Below are positions 28,876 through 36,164 of a DNA stretch of 64,000 bases, piece after piece (position 1 is the stretch's first letter; each line of letters opens with the position of its first letter). The DNA is from Olivibacter oleidegradans (lineage in GTDB: Bacteria; Bacteroidota; Bacteroidia; Sphingobacteriales; Sphingobacteriaceae), in contig NZ_JBHLWO010000007.1 in assembly GCF_042432805.1 (NCBI RefSeq), positions 248,001 through 312,000 of the forward strand, read 5' to 3'. The translations under genes and the position numbers were made by a program. The notes under the pieces were generated by a model, which ran no database searches, was not told the origin of the DNA, and saw nothing but the letters and a program-made list of their open reading frames with translations.

Positions 28876-28990
28876 TAATCGTTGTTGGTTGTTCGTTCTA
28901 GCAGGAACAACCAGTAACCAATAACGAGTAACCGGTAATTAACAACTAGTAACAAATAACTAGTAACAAATAACTAGTAACGAATAACTA
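28876..28990. repeat. Inverted heptamer element with 14-bp tandem, after the E2 gene
   Basis: GTT-led units after the stop codon meet AAC-led units through the perfect inverted repeat GGTTGTTC...GAACAACC. The right part is a strict 14-bp tandem (ACTAGTAACAAATA) starting at 28945, 28959 and 28973, that is two alternating heptamers (AACTAGT, AACAAAT). Confidence 0.75.
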
Positions 28991-29057
28991 AATAAAGCAT
29001 TAGATTTTTCTAATATTTTATTCATTCCGACAAAATTTTAATAGCTTTGATAATTGA

Positions 29058-29091
29058 TTTGTGCAAACGGACTTAAATTTTATTAGGTTTG
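29058..29091 (+). promoter_or_regulatory. Promoter of tatA
   Basis: TTTG (29058-29061), 22 bp, then TAGGTTTG (29084-29091). Transcription would start near 29098, which rules out the in-frame TTG at 29093 and points to ATG 29111 as the start codon. Confidence 0.7.
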
Positions 29092-29110
29092 TTTGGCTGA
29101 AATAGAGACT

Positions 29111-29563
29111 ATGATGTTAAGTTCAATTTTATTATTTCTCAATATAGGTGGATCTGAAATGATGCTGATTTTATTGGTGGCATTGTTTCTGTTTGGAGGT
29201 AGAAAACTTCCGGAATTGGCAAGAGGCTTAGGCAGAGGGATTCGAGAGTTTAAAGATGCTTCCGAATCTATCAAAAAAGATATTAACGATCAGATTAATA
29301 ATTTCGGAAAAGATCTGGATGTTTCGGATACCGGCAGCCAACAGGAAACTACCCGGACGAAGGCGCCAACCGAACAAGTGGATGATTATAGTGATGGGGG
29401 GCATCGTCAACCCGAATACTATGGCAGTCAAACCAATTATTACGGCGGTACCTCTGCCGATCCAAGTCCATCGGGAAATTATAGTCCCATAGCTTCCCCT
29501 TCAGAGGATACTTCAGCAAAGCCTGAAGAAAATGAAAATAAAAATAAGGATCAACAAGCATAA
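29111..29563 (+). CDS. tatA: Twin-arginine translocase subunit TatA/E
   Basis: The pore-forming Tat subunit. From ATG 29111 it has about 150 residues: a short hydrophobic helix, then LFLFGGRKLPELARGLGRGI with the FG hinge and amphipathic helix. A long hydrophilic tail rich in Gly, Tyr, Pro, Ser and Glu follows. The tail is longer than in typical 60-90 residue TatA proteins. Two exported hydrolases later in the window (54125, 55324) have RR-containing leaders and could be clients. Confidence 0.9.
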   Translation: MMLSSILLFLNIGGSEMMLILLVALFLFGGRKLPELARGLGRGIREFKDASESIKKDINDQINNFGKDLDVSDTGSQQETTRTKAPTEQVDDYSDGGHRQPEYYGSQTNYYGGTSADPSPSGNYSPIASPSEDTSAKPEENENKNKDQQA

Positions 29564-29587
29564 AGCCCTACATAAGGGCTTTTTTTA
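29562..29587 (+). terminator. Rho-independent terminator of tatA
   Basis: AAGCCCT (29563-29569), 5-nt loop, AGGGCTT, followed by a run of seven T. The stem overlaps the last base of the stop codon. Confidence 0.85.
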
Positions 29588-29697
29588 TATCCTCTTTCTT
29601 TCCACCTCCCTTGCTTCTTAAAGTAAAATACCTCAATTTCGCAGCAGTAAAAAACCGAGCCTAATAAAGGTAAGGTAAAACAAAATATCTATTAATC

Positions 29698-31938
29698 ATG
29701 CTAACACACGAACAGCGTATTGCCAGCGATCTGTCTTTAAATGATAGACAGGTGCGGACTACCATTCAACTTTTGGACGAAGGGGCTACCGTTCCATTTA
29801 TTTCGCGTTATCGGAAGGAATTGACAGGTAGCTTGGACGAAATACAGGTGGCAGCCATAAGAGATCGAATAGGGCAGCTACGCGATCTTGATAAGAGACG
29901 TGAAGCGATTATCAAATCACTTACCGAATTAGGCAAGCTAAGCCCCGAGCTGCAAAGCAAGCTGGAAGAAGCAGAAACGATGGCTGTATTGGAAGATATC
30001 TATTTGCCGTACAAGCCAAAACGAAAAACCAGAGCTTCTGTAGCTAGAGAGAAAGGCTTAGAACCATTGGCGGATTGGTTGCTGAAACAGGAACAAAGTA
30101 GCGTCGAAGATTTTGCTGCAACTTTTGTTAATGACGAGAAAGGCGTAAGCTCTGTAGAGGAAGCTTTAGCGGGGGCACGTGATATATTGGCGGAAACAAT
30201 TGCCGAACATGCGGAAACGCGCGCTCAAATGCGTGATTTTTTCATGGAAAACGGCTCTTTTGCTTCTAGAGTAGTGCCCGGTAAGGAGGAAGAGGCCATC
30301 AAATATAAAGACTATTACCAGTGGACAGAACCTCTAAAAGCGGCCCCTTCTCATCGCATATTGGCTATGCGACGTGGAGAGAAGGAACAAATGCTGTATT
30401 TGGATGTTGAAGTACCGGATGATGAGGCAATCGCGCTTATCGATAATCGTTTCGTTAAGAATGCAAGTCCTGCCGCTTTACAAATCCGTTTAGCCGTTCA
30501 AGATAGCTTTAAGCGTTTGCTTAAACCATCTATGGAAACAGAAGTTCGTTTAATTACCCGCAAGCGCGCAGATGAGGAAGCGATTCGTGTTTTCGCCGAA
30601 AACGCCCGCCAATTATTGTTAGCGGCTCCTATGGGAAGTAAACGGACATTAGCTATTGACCCTGGTTTTCGGACGGGTTGTAAAGTCGTCTGCCTGGATG
30701 AACAAGGGAAATTGCTTACCAATACTACGGTTTATCCGCATAATGGCACTGCAAAAGAAGCTGAAGCTGCTCACCAAATCCAGCTGCTCGTAAAACAATA
30801 TCAAATTGAAGCGATTGCTATTGGAAATGGTACGGCTGGTAGGGAAACGGAAGATTTTGTTCGAAAATTGCAAATACCGGATGTGATCGTCGTGATGGTC
30901 AATGAAAGCGGAGCGTCCATTTACTCAGCCTCCGAAGTAGCGCGAGAAGAGTTTCCGGATTATGATATTACCGTTAGGGGAGCCGTCTCCATTGGCCGCC
31001 GATTGATGGATCCTTTGGCAGAATTAGTGAAAATCGACCCCAAATCAATTGGCGTTGGTCAATACCAACACGACGTTGATCAAAATAAATTACAGGAATC
31101 GCTTGCAGATACCGTTATAAGCTGTGTAAATGCGGTTGGAGTGGAACTGAATACCGCTTCAAAGCAAATCTTAGCTTATGTTTCCGGATTAGGTCCGGCA
31201 CTGGCCCAGAGCATTGTTGAATACCGGAATCAACATGGCGCTTTTAGAAGGCGCGCTGATTTGAAAAAAGTGCCGCGACTGGGTGAAAAAGCCTTCGAAC
31301 AAGCAGCTGGGTTTTTACGTATCAGAGGAGCAGAGAATCCCTTGGATGCAAGTGCAGTTCACCCCGAACGTTATGCATTGGTAGAAGAGATGGCTAAAGA
31401 CTTGGGGCATGAGGTGAACAGCTTATTAAAGGACGAGAAGCTAAGAAAAAGTATTCCCCTGAATAAATACGTGTCAGAAGAAGTCGGTCTACCAACGTTG
31501 AATGATATTTTAGCCGAGCTTTCTAAACCGGGCCTCGATCCGCGTGAAAAGTTTGAAACGTTCTCCTTTACAGAAGGCGTTAATACGGTAAATGACTTAA
31601 AAGTAGGGATGAAACTTCCGGGAATCGTTACCAATATTACCAACTTCGGGGCTTTTGTCGATATCGGTGTGCATCAAGACGGCTTAGTGCATTTAAGTCA
31701 AATGGCTAATCGCTTTATCAAGGATCCAAATGAAGTAGTAAAAGTACATCAGCAGGTAGAAGTGACGGTTATCGAAGTGGATGCAAATAGAAATCGGATT
31801 TCTTTAAGTATGAAGACCGAAGAAAAAGCACCGCAAGCTAAAAAGCACGACCGCAAGGGCGTCAAGCCGGAAAAACGTCAGTCGCCTGAAACGGATATGG
31901 CTGCTAAGCTAGCTGCACTGAAAAGCAAATTTTCTTAA
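29698..31938 (+). CDS. Tex-family S1 RNA-binding transcription accessory protein
   Basis: A 746-residue Tex/YhgF-like protein of the transcription apparatus, close to eukaryotic Spt6 in architecture. It has an N-terminal Tex domain (PFISRYRKELTGSLDE), and the YqgF-like RNase H fold (LAIDPGFRTGCKVVCLDE, around 320). The HhH segment (GLGPALAQSIVEYRNQHGAF) follows, and the C-terminal S1 domain (LPGIVTNITNFGAFVDIG, around 642-660) precedes a Lys-rich tail. Length and order are standard. Confidence 0.94.
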   Translation: MLTHEQRIASDLSLNDRQVRTTIQLLDEGATVPFISRYRKELTGSLDEIQVAAIRDRIGQLRDLDKRREAIIKSLTELGKLSPELQSKLEEAETMAVLEDIYLPYKPKRKTRASVAREKGLEPLADWLLKQEQSSVEDFAATFVNDEKGVSSVEEALAGARDILAETIAEHAETRAQMRDFFMENGSFASRVVPGKEEEAIKYKDYYQWTEPLKAAPSHRILAMRRGEKEQMLYLDVEVPDDEAIALIDNRFVKNASPAALQIRLAVQDSFKRLLKPSMETEVRLITRKRADEEAIRVFAENARQLLLAAPMGSKRTLAIDPGFRTGCKVVCLDEQGKLLTNTTVYPHNGTAKEAEAAHQIQLLVKQYQIEAIAIGNGTAGRETEDFVRKLQIPDVIVVMVNESGASIYSASEVAREEFPDYDITVRGAVSIGRRLMDPLAELVKIDPKSIGVGQYQHDVDQNKLQESLADTVISCVNAVGVELNTASKQILAYVSGLGPALAQSIVEYRNQHGAFRRRADLKKVPRLGEKAFEQAAGFLRIRGAENPLDASAVHPERYALVEEMAKDLGHEVNSLLKDEKLRKSIPLNKYVSEEVGLPTLNDILAELSKPGLDPREKFETFSFTEGVNTVNDLKVGMKLPGIVTNITNFGAFVDIGVHQDGLVHLSQMANRFIKDPNEVVKVHQQVEVTVIEVDANRNRISLSMKTEEKAPQAKKHDRKGVKPEKRQSPETDMAAKLAALKSKFS

Positions 31939-31948
31939 TAATGTTTGG

Positions 31949-31998
31949 AAAAACCACTACTTTCGTGTTGCATGAACATACAAAGTAGTGGTTTTTTT
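31949..31998 (+). terminator. Terminator-like hairpin after tex, spanning the symporter start
   Basis: A perfect 15-bp stem: AAAAACCACTACTTT (31949-31963) pairs with AAAGTAGTGGTTTTT (31982-31996), with an 18-nt loop and seven T. The loop contains ATG 31972, the probable start of the next gene, and the right arm lies in its first codons. Confidence 0.8.
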
Positions 31999-33192
31999 AA
32001 AAACTATAGCAATATCCTTTTATTGCTATTAGGCATCATTATAGGAAGCCTGGTTGGGCTTTTTTCTCCCGACTTTGTTGTTCACCTAAAACCTATCGGT
32101 GATATTTTTCTTAACCTACTTTTTACAGCAGTCATTCCGCTTATCTTTTTTGCGATTGCATCGGCCGTGGCGAGTATCGATCAAGGGCAAAAACTCGGAC
32201 GTATTTTGTCGACCATGATGCTTGTCTTTTTGATGACGATTATCATTGCAGCGGTTTTCACTATCTTTTGTGTCTGGCTGTTCCCCCTAGGCAACCAACT
32301 TGCTGATACAACACATGCCAATGTATCCCTCAACAAGGGAGACCAAGAAAGTTGGGGAGAACGCGCCGTTTCTTTTGTGACGGTAAACGAATTTAACCAA
32401 TTACTTTCGCGTGAGCACATGCTCGCGTTTATCATCTTCTCTTTTTTAGTGGGTATAGCTGCATTGCGATCGGGAGCCCCGGGCGAGCCGTTTCGTCGGT
32501 TCCTTTCTTCCGGCAATGAAGTAATGAAAAACCTGTTGGTTTATGTGATGAAATTGGCTCCTGTGGGTTTGGGTGCCTATTTTGCTTATCAAGTAGGTAC
32601 TGTTGGGCCGCAACTGTTCGGACTGTATGCGAAGCCTATGGCTGTTTATTATGCCGGCGGACTGGTTTATTTCTTCGTTTTCTTTAGCATTTATGCATTT
32701 ATAGGAGGAGGAGGCCGCGGTATTAAACTTTTCTGGCGGAATAATATTTTGCCATCGCTTACTGCAATTAGCACCTGCAGCAGTATTGCTGTGATTCCAC
32801 CGAATTTGGATGCAGCCAAACGGATTGGCATACAAGAGCCTGTGGCAAATGTAGTGATACCGCTCGGGGCGTCATTGCATAAAAATGGCTCGTCCATGTC
32901 CTCCATCATTAAAATTGCGGTAGCTTTTGCGTTGATGGGTAAGCCTTTTATGGAACCGGGAACTTTATTGTTAGCGATTGGCCTAACGGTTTTGGTCAGC
33001 ATCGTTGCCGGCGGCATCCCCAATGGCGGATATATTGGAGAGATGCTCATGATTTCAGCTTATCATTTACCGATCGAGGCAGTGCCGGCTGTAATGATTA
33101 TTGGCACATTAGTTGACCCAATGGCTACCTTGCTGAATGCTACGGGGGATACCGTCGCGGCGATGATCGTAGATCGATGGGTCAAACAATAG
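31972..33192 (+). CDS. Dicarboxylate/cation (DAACS) symporter
   Basis: A sodium or proton-coupled uptake carrier for C4-dicarboxylates or acidic amino acids, about 406 residues, with eight or more helices. The family signature appears as AISTCSSIAVIP around residue 265 (the reentrant SSSxP-type loop). GNVVIPLGASLHKNGSS-like sequence follows, then the substrate motif near ATLLNATGDTVAAM. ATG 31972 is preferred over upstream TTG 31945, which lies inside the left arm of a terminator stem. The choice is awkward because the start itself lies in the loop of that hairpin. Confidence 0.85.
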   Translation: MNIQSSGFFKNYSNILLLLLGIIIGSLVGLFSPDFVVHLKPIGDIFLNLLFTAVIPLIFFAIASAVASIDQGQKLGRILSTMMLVFLMTIIIAAVFTIFCVWLFPLGNQLADTTHANVSLNKGDQESWGERAVSFVTVNEFNQLLSREHMLAFIIFSFLVGIAALRSGAPGEPFRRFLSSGNEVMKNLLVYVMKLAPVGLGAYFAYQVGTVGPQLFGLYAKPMAVYYAGGLVYFFVFFSIYAFIGGGGRGIKLFWRNNILPSLTAISTCSSIAVIPPNLDAAKRIGIQEPVANVVIPLGASLHKNGSSMSSIIKIAVAFALMGKPFMEPGTLLLAIGLTVLVSIVAGGIPNGGYIGEMLMISAYHLPIEAVPAVMIIGTLVDPMATLLNATGDTVAAMIVDRWVKQ

Positions 33193-33333
33193 GCTGTTGA
33201 CTTAGGACGATGATACTTACGTCCTATGCCTTAGCCCTGTATTAAAATCTGTTCACTTTGTTCATTTTCAGTCTTTTTGTTGTTGCTGGTAGTTTAATCT
33301 CTATTTTTAAGTAGACCTAAATGATTTTTGAAG

Positions 33334-34629
33334 ATGGAATTTTCAGAAGATGTGCTTCACTATATCTGGAAGTATCGTTTGTATAAACACATTAACCTAA
33401 CAACAAAAAGTGGTAAGCCGTTGATTGTTCTATCTCCCGGAATACTCAATAAAAATGCAGGACCCGATTTCGAACATAGTCGATTGATTATCGACAAAAC
33501 CGAATGGGCCGGCACCATAGAGTTGCATCGAAGATCGTCTGATTGGTATGTGCATCAACACCAACAGGACGGTGCTTATAATAATGTTATTTTGCACGTT
33601 GTATACGAACATGATAAAGAAATCAGACTACCGGATGGCACCATTCCCGAGACTTTGGAATTGAAACCCATTATAAATAATGAACTATTGGCCAAATACA
33701 ACGCACTCATGCAGAGTACAGCTTGGATCCCCTGTCAGCAATATATGCCCAACATTGACTCTTTCATAATAGAACAGTGGCTGGAACGATTGCTGACCGA
33801 ACGTTTGCAAGAAAAATCCGATGATCTGCGTAAACTTTTGATAGAGAAGAAAGACGATTGGGAAGAAGTAACTTATGTTTTATTGGCACGGAACTTTGGT
33901 TTCAAAGTGAACGCAATGCCTTTTGAACTTTTAGCAAAAAATACTCCTTATAAGCTTATTAATAAAAACCGGCACCAGCCAAAAATGATTGAAGCACTTT
34001 TATTTGGTCAAGCCGGTTTATTAGAAAAAGACCATTTTAATGATCCTTATCCCAATGCTTTAAAACAAAATTATAGCTATTTACAACGTCAGTATTCATT
34101 AACTCCTCTTCCTGTTTCTGTATGGAAATTTCTCCGTATGCGGCCTGCTAATTTTCCGACGATTCGCTTAGCTCAATTTGCCGCATGGTGTGCTCGCGAG
34201 AAGCACTTATTTTCAAAAATCCTTACATTGAAAAGTGTTGAGCAGTTTCGGTGTCTTTTTCAGGAGTTGCCTATTCACGATTACTGGTGCGAACATTATA
34301 TCTTCGATAAGATAACCAAGAAGCATAATCCAAGCCTCGGATTGAATTCTGTTGATAATATTATTGTGAACACAGTCGTAACAATTTTGGTCGGCTATGG
34401 CAAATATGTTGGAAAAGAGACGTATCTTTACCGAGCAATTGGTTTATTGGAGCAGCTTGCAGGTGAAAGAAATCGTGTCATGAACCAATTTGAAGAGTTA
34501 GGACTTCAAGTTAAAACCGCAGCGGTTTCGCAAGCTTTGCTGCAATTGAAGCATAAATACTGCGATCGATATAGATGTTTGGATTGTGGAATCGGGTTAC
34601 AAGTATTTAAACAAAACAGGACGTTATGA
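33334..34629 (+). CDS. DUF2851 family protein
   Basis: A Bacteroidota-enriched protein of unknown function, about 431 residues. The N-terminal part has KNAGPDFEHSRLIID and AGTIELHRRSSDWYVHQH, which give the conserved D/H-rich core of the family. It looks like a compact alpha/beta domain with conserved acidic and His residues, suggestive of a nuclease-like site, though that is only an inference. The C-terminus has a CDRYRCLDCGIG cluster that may bind zinc. ATG 33334 is chosen over TTG 33328. The stop overlaps the PspC gene by 4 bp. Confidence 0.85.
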   Translation: MEFSEDVLHYIWKYRLYKHINLTTKSGKPLIVLSPGILNKNAGPDFEHSRLIIDKTEWAGTIELHRRSSDWYVHQHQQDGAYNNVILHVVYEHDKEIRLPDGTIPETLELKPIINNELLAKYNALMQSTAWIPCQQYMPNIDSFIIEQWLERLLTERLQEKSDDLRKLLIEKKDDWEEVTYVLLARNFGFKVNAMPFELLAKNTPYKLINKNRHQPKMIEALLFGQAGLLEKDHFNDPYPNALKQNYSYLQRQYSLTPLPVSVWKFLRMRPANFPTIRLAQFAAWCAREKHLFSKILTLKSVEQFRCLFQELPIHDYWCEHYIFDKITKKHNPSLGLNSVDNIIVNTVVTILVGYGKYVGKETYLYRAIGLLEQLAGERNRVMNQFEELGLQVKTAAVSQALLQLKHKYCDRYRCLDCGIGLQVFKQNRTL

Positions 34630-34847
34630 TACAGCGCATAATGGTTTTTTTTGAACAACGCTCTTTTGGGGTATGTGCATACCTGGGAGAGAAGTTAGGT
34701 GTTTCTATCTCGAAAATTCGCCTTTTCTTTATTTACTCTTCATTTTTAGCCGTGGGATTTCCTATCATCTTTTACTTTCTAGCAGGAGTTGTACTGGATG
34801 TGCGCAATTTTGTTAAGCGCATGAGGCATCGGCTGTGGGATTTTTAA
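34626..34847 (+). CDS. PspC-domain small membrane protein
   Basis: A 73-residue PspC-like protein. GVCAYLGEKLGVSISKIRLFF matches the conserved G-V-x-x-G-[IL]-x-x-x-x-x-[IV] start of PspC domains. A single hydrophobic helix follows (FAVGFPIIFYFLAGVVL-type) with a basic tail. In other bacteria PspC senses inner-membrane stress. Here it is translationally coupled to DUF2851 and has no neighbouring pspA. Confidence 0.8.
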   Translation: MIQRIMVFFEQRSFGVCAYLGEKLGVSISKIRLFFIYSSFLAVGFPIIFYFLAGVVLDVRNFVKRMRHRLWDF

Positions 34848-34878
34848 AAGACCGTTTTCGTTCCGCTTTTTCCTCTTC

Positions 34879-35526
34879 TTAGCTTAGTATCTTCGCTATT
34901 TCTATATAACCCTTATCAGCGGCTAGGTCAGCTGCCGTTTTTCCAAAGTCGTTTTTGATATCCACCAAAGCACCGTTCTCCAGCAGTAAGATGAGCATTT
35001 CAATATTTCCGTTCTGAGCGGCAATATGCAATGGTGTAGTTCTGGCTGCCTGTAATACATTTACCTCTGCGCCGGCTTCCACCAGCATTTTGGCAATGTC
35101 ATCAAAATTAGCACTTATGGCAGCATGAAGCGGATAAACTTGATAACCGTTTTGCGATGCTAGATTTGGGTCAGCTCCCTTTAAGAGCAAATAACGAACA
35201 ATTTCTATGTTACCGAAATGCGTAGCCATACCTAAAGCCGTAAAACCGTGTTCGGAAAATGCGTCTAACAAGCCGGGAGATTCCTCCAATAACTCATTTA
35301 CCACCTCCGTTAAACCGGCGGCAGCAGCTTCCCAGATCGTGATTTCTTGAATATGCTGCAAGATAATTTTTACAATCTGGCTTTTATTGTAATAGCAGGC
35401 CAATAGGAGGGGCGATATCTCATGGCTGGTTTTTTGTTGACATAGGGCCGGATTGGTATGCAGTAAATTATCTATAGCTGCAGCGTTTCCTGATTCTATA
35501 TATTCTTCTAATAGCGTTAGGCTCAT
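34879..35526 (-). CDS. Ankyrin-repeat protein
   Basis: A 215-residue protein made almost entirely of about six ankyrin repeats, with typical pieces GFTALGMATHFGNIEIVRYLL, TTPLHIAAQNGNIEMLILLL and FGKTAADLAADKGYIEIAKIL. No signal peptide is visible, so a cytosolic protein-binding role is likely; the partner is unknown. A strong promoter lies at 35555-35584 on the minus strand, divergent from the metal cassette. Confidence 0.88.
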   Translation of the reverse strand: MSLTLLEEYIESGNAAAIDNLLHTNPALCQQKTSHEISPLLLACYYNKSQIVKIILQHIQEITIWEAAAAGLTEVVNELLEESPGLLDAFSEHGFTALGMATHFGNIEIVRYLLLKGADPNLASQNGYQVYPLHAAISANFDDIAKMLVEAGAEVNVLQAARTTPLHIAAQNGNIEMLILLLENGALVDIKNDFGKTAADLAADKGYIEIAKILS

Positions 35527-35554
35527 CTTGTTCCCCTTAAATTATTCTATTTTG

Positions 35555-35584
35555 CAAACCTAATATAAAAATCATTATTACAAA
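35555..35584 (-). promoter_or_regulatory. Promoter of the ankyrin gene
   Basis: On the minus strand TTTG (complement of 35581-35584), an 18-bp spacer, then TAGGTTTG (complement of 35555-35562). Transcription would begin near 35549, 23 nt before the ATG. Confidence 0.7.
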
Positions 35585-35628
35585 ACTTCAAAAAGCTAAA
35601 ATTATTTTCGCTAGAACGTAAGTTTTTG

Positions 35629-35659
35629 TTTGTGATGTAAATATAATGCGTTATTTTTG
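35629..35659 (+). promoter_or_regulatory. Promoter of the plus-strand metal cassette, with overlapping inverted repeat
   Basis: TTTG (35629-35632), 19 bp, TATTTTTG (35652-35659): a near-ideal promoter. AAATATAA (35639-35646), TGCG, TTATTTTT (35651-35658) is an 8-4-8 inverted repeat with one mismatch that covers the spacer and the -7 element, a good position for a metal-responsive repressor (Fur/Zur type). The repressor identity is inferred from position only. Confidence 0.6.
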
Positions 35660-35699
35660 TACTGCCTTGCTTAAGGCATGTTTTTCATAGGTAGATGTA

Positions 35700-35728
35700 G
35701 GGTCGGATACTTGTATCCGGCCCTTTTT
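35700..35728 (+). terminator. Strong terminator inside the leader of the metal cassette
   Basis: GGGTCGGATAC (35700-35710) pairs with GTATCCGGCCC (35713-35723; one G-U), followed by five T. It lies between the promoter (start near 35666) and the first gene (35763), with no plus-strand gene upstream for 850 bp. It would either attenuate the cassette or end a transcript of about 65 nt. A smaller hairpin (35663-35678) precedes it. Confidence 0.7.
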
Positions 35729-35762
35729 AAGACTTACACGGATTTTTACCTTACATTCCGAT

Positions 35763-36113
35763 ATGTTTAATCGAAAAGGAATTCTGCTTTCAGTCATTGC
35801 AAAGTTCATGCTTTTGTACTTTGTACTAGCTGTTGTTCCTTTAGATTTCTATCATCACCACGACTTATCGCTGTCGCCAAAGCCAAAAAGCGCAACTTTT
35901 AGGATTAACCATCATACGGAGCACACGGCGAGTCTTTCTTCTTATTGTTTGATATGTAACTTACATATCAATCAAAAGTACGATGTGCCGATATTTAGTT
36001 TTAGATTCATACTCTTTGCTAAGTTGACTTATCAGTCATTCGGTCTTATACATTTTTCTCATCAACAGTCCATTCAGGACATTACCTCAAGAGGGCCTCC
36101 TTTGCTTACTTAA
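35763..36113 (+). CDS. Small membrane protein, His-rich, CxxC, GPP C-terminus
   Basis: A 116-residue protein of unnamed family. An N-terminal hydrophobic helix (7-27) leads into YHHHD (30-34), then NHHTEH (49-54), C62-L-I-C65 followed by H68, a second hydrophobic region, and the ending SRGPPLLT. The gene at 42453-42791 has the same plan in the same order, despite low identity. The His and CxxC residues would face the periplasm and could bind a metal ion. It starts the plus-strand receptor operon; the receptor gene begins 51 bp later. Confidence 0.7.
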   Translation: MFNRKGILLSVIAKFMLLYFVLAVVPLDFYHHHDLSLSPKPKSATFRINHHTEHTASLSSYCLICNLHINQKYDVPIFSFRFILFAKLTYQSFGLIHFSHQQSIQDITSRGPPLLT

Positions 36114-36164
36114 CAGGTGCAATATAAAAGAGTACTTTCTCTATAGGTTAATTTTTTCATTATC

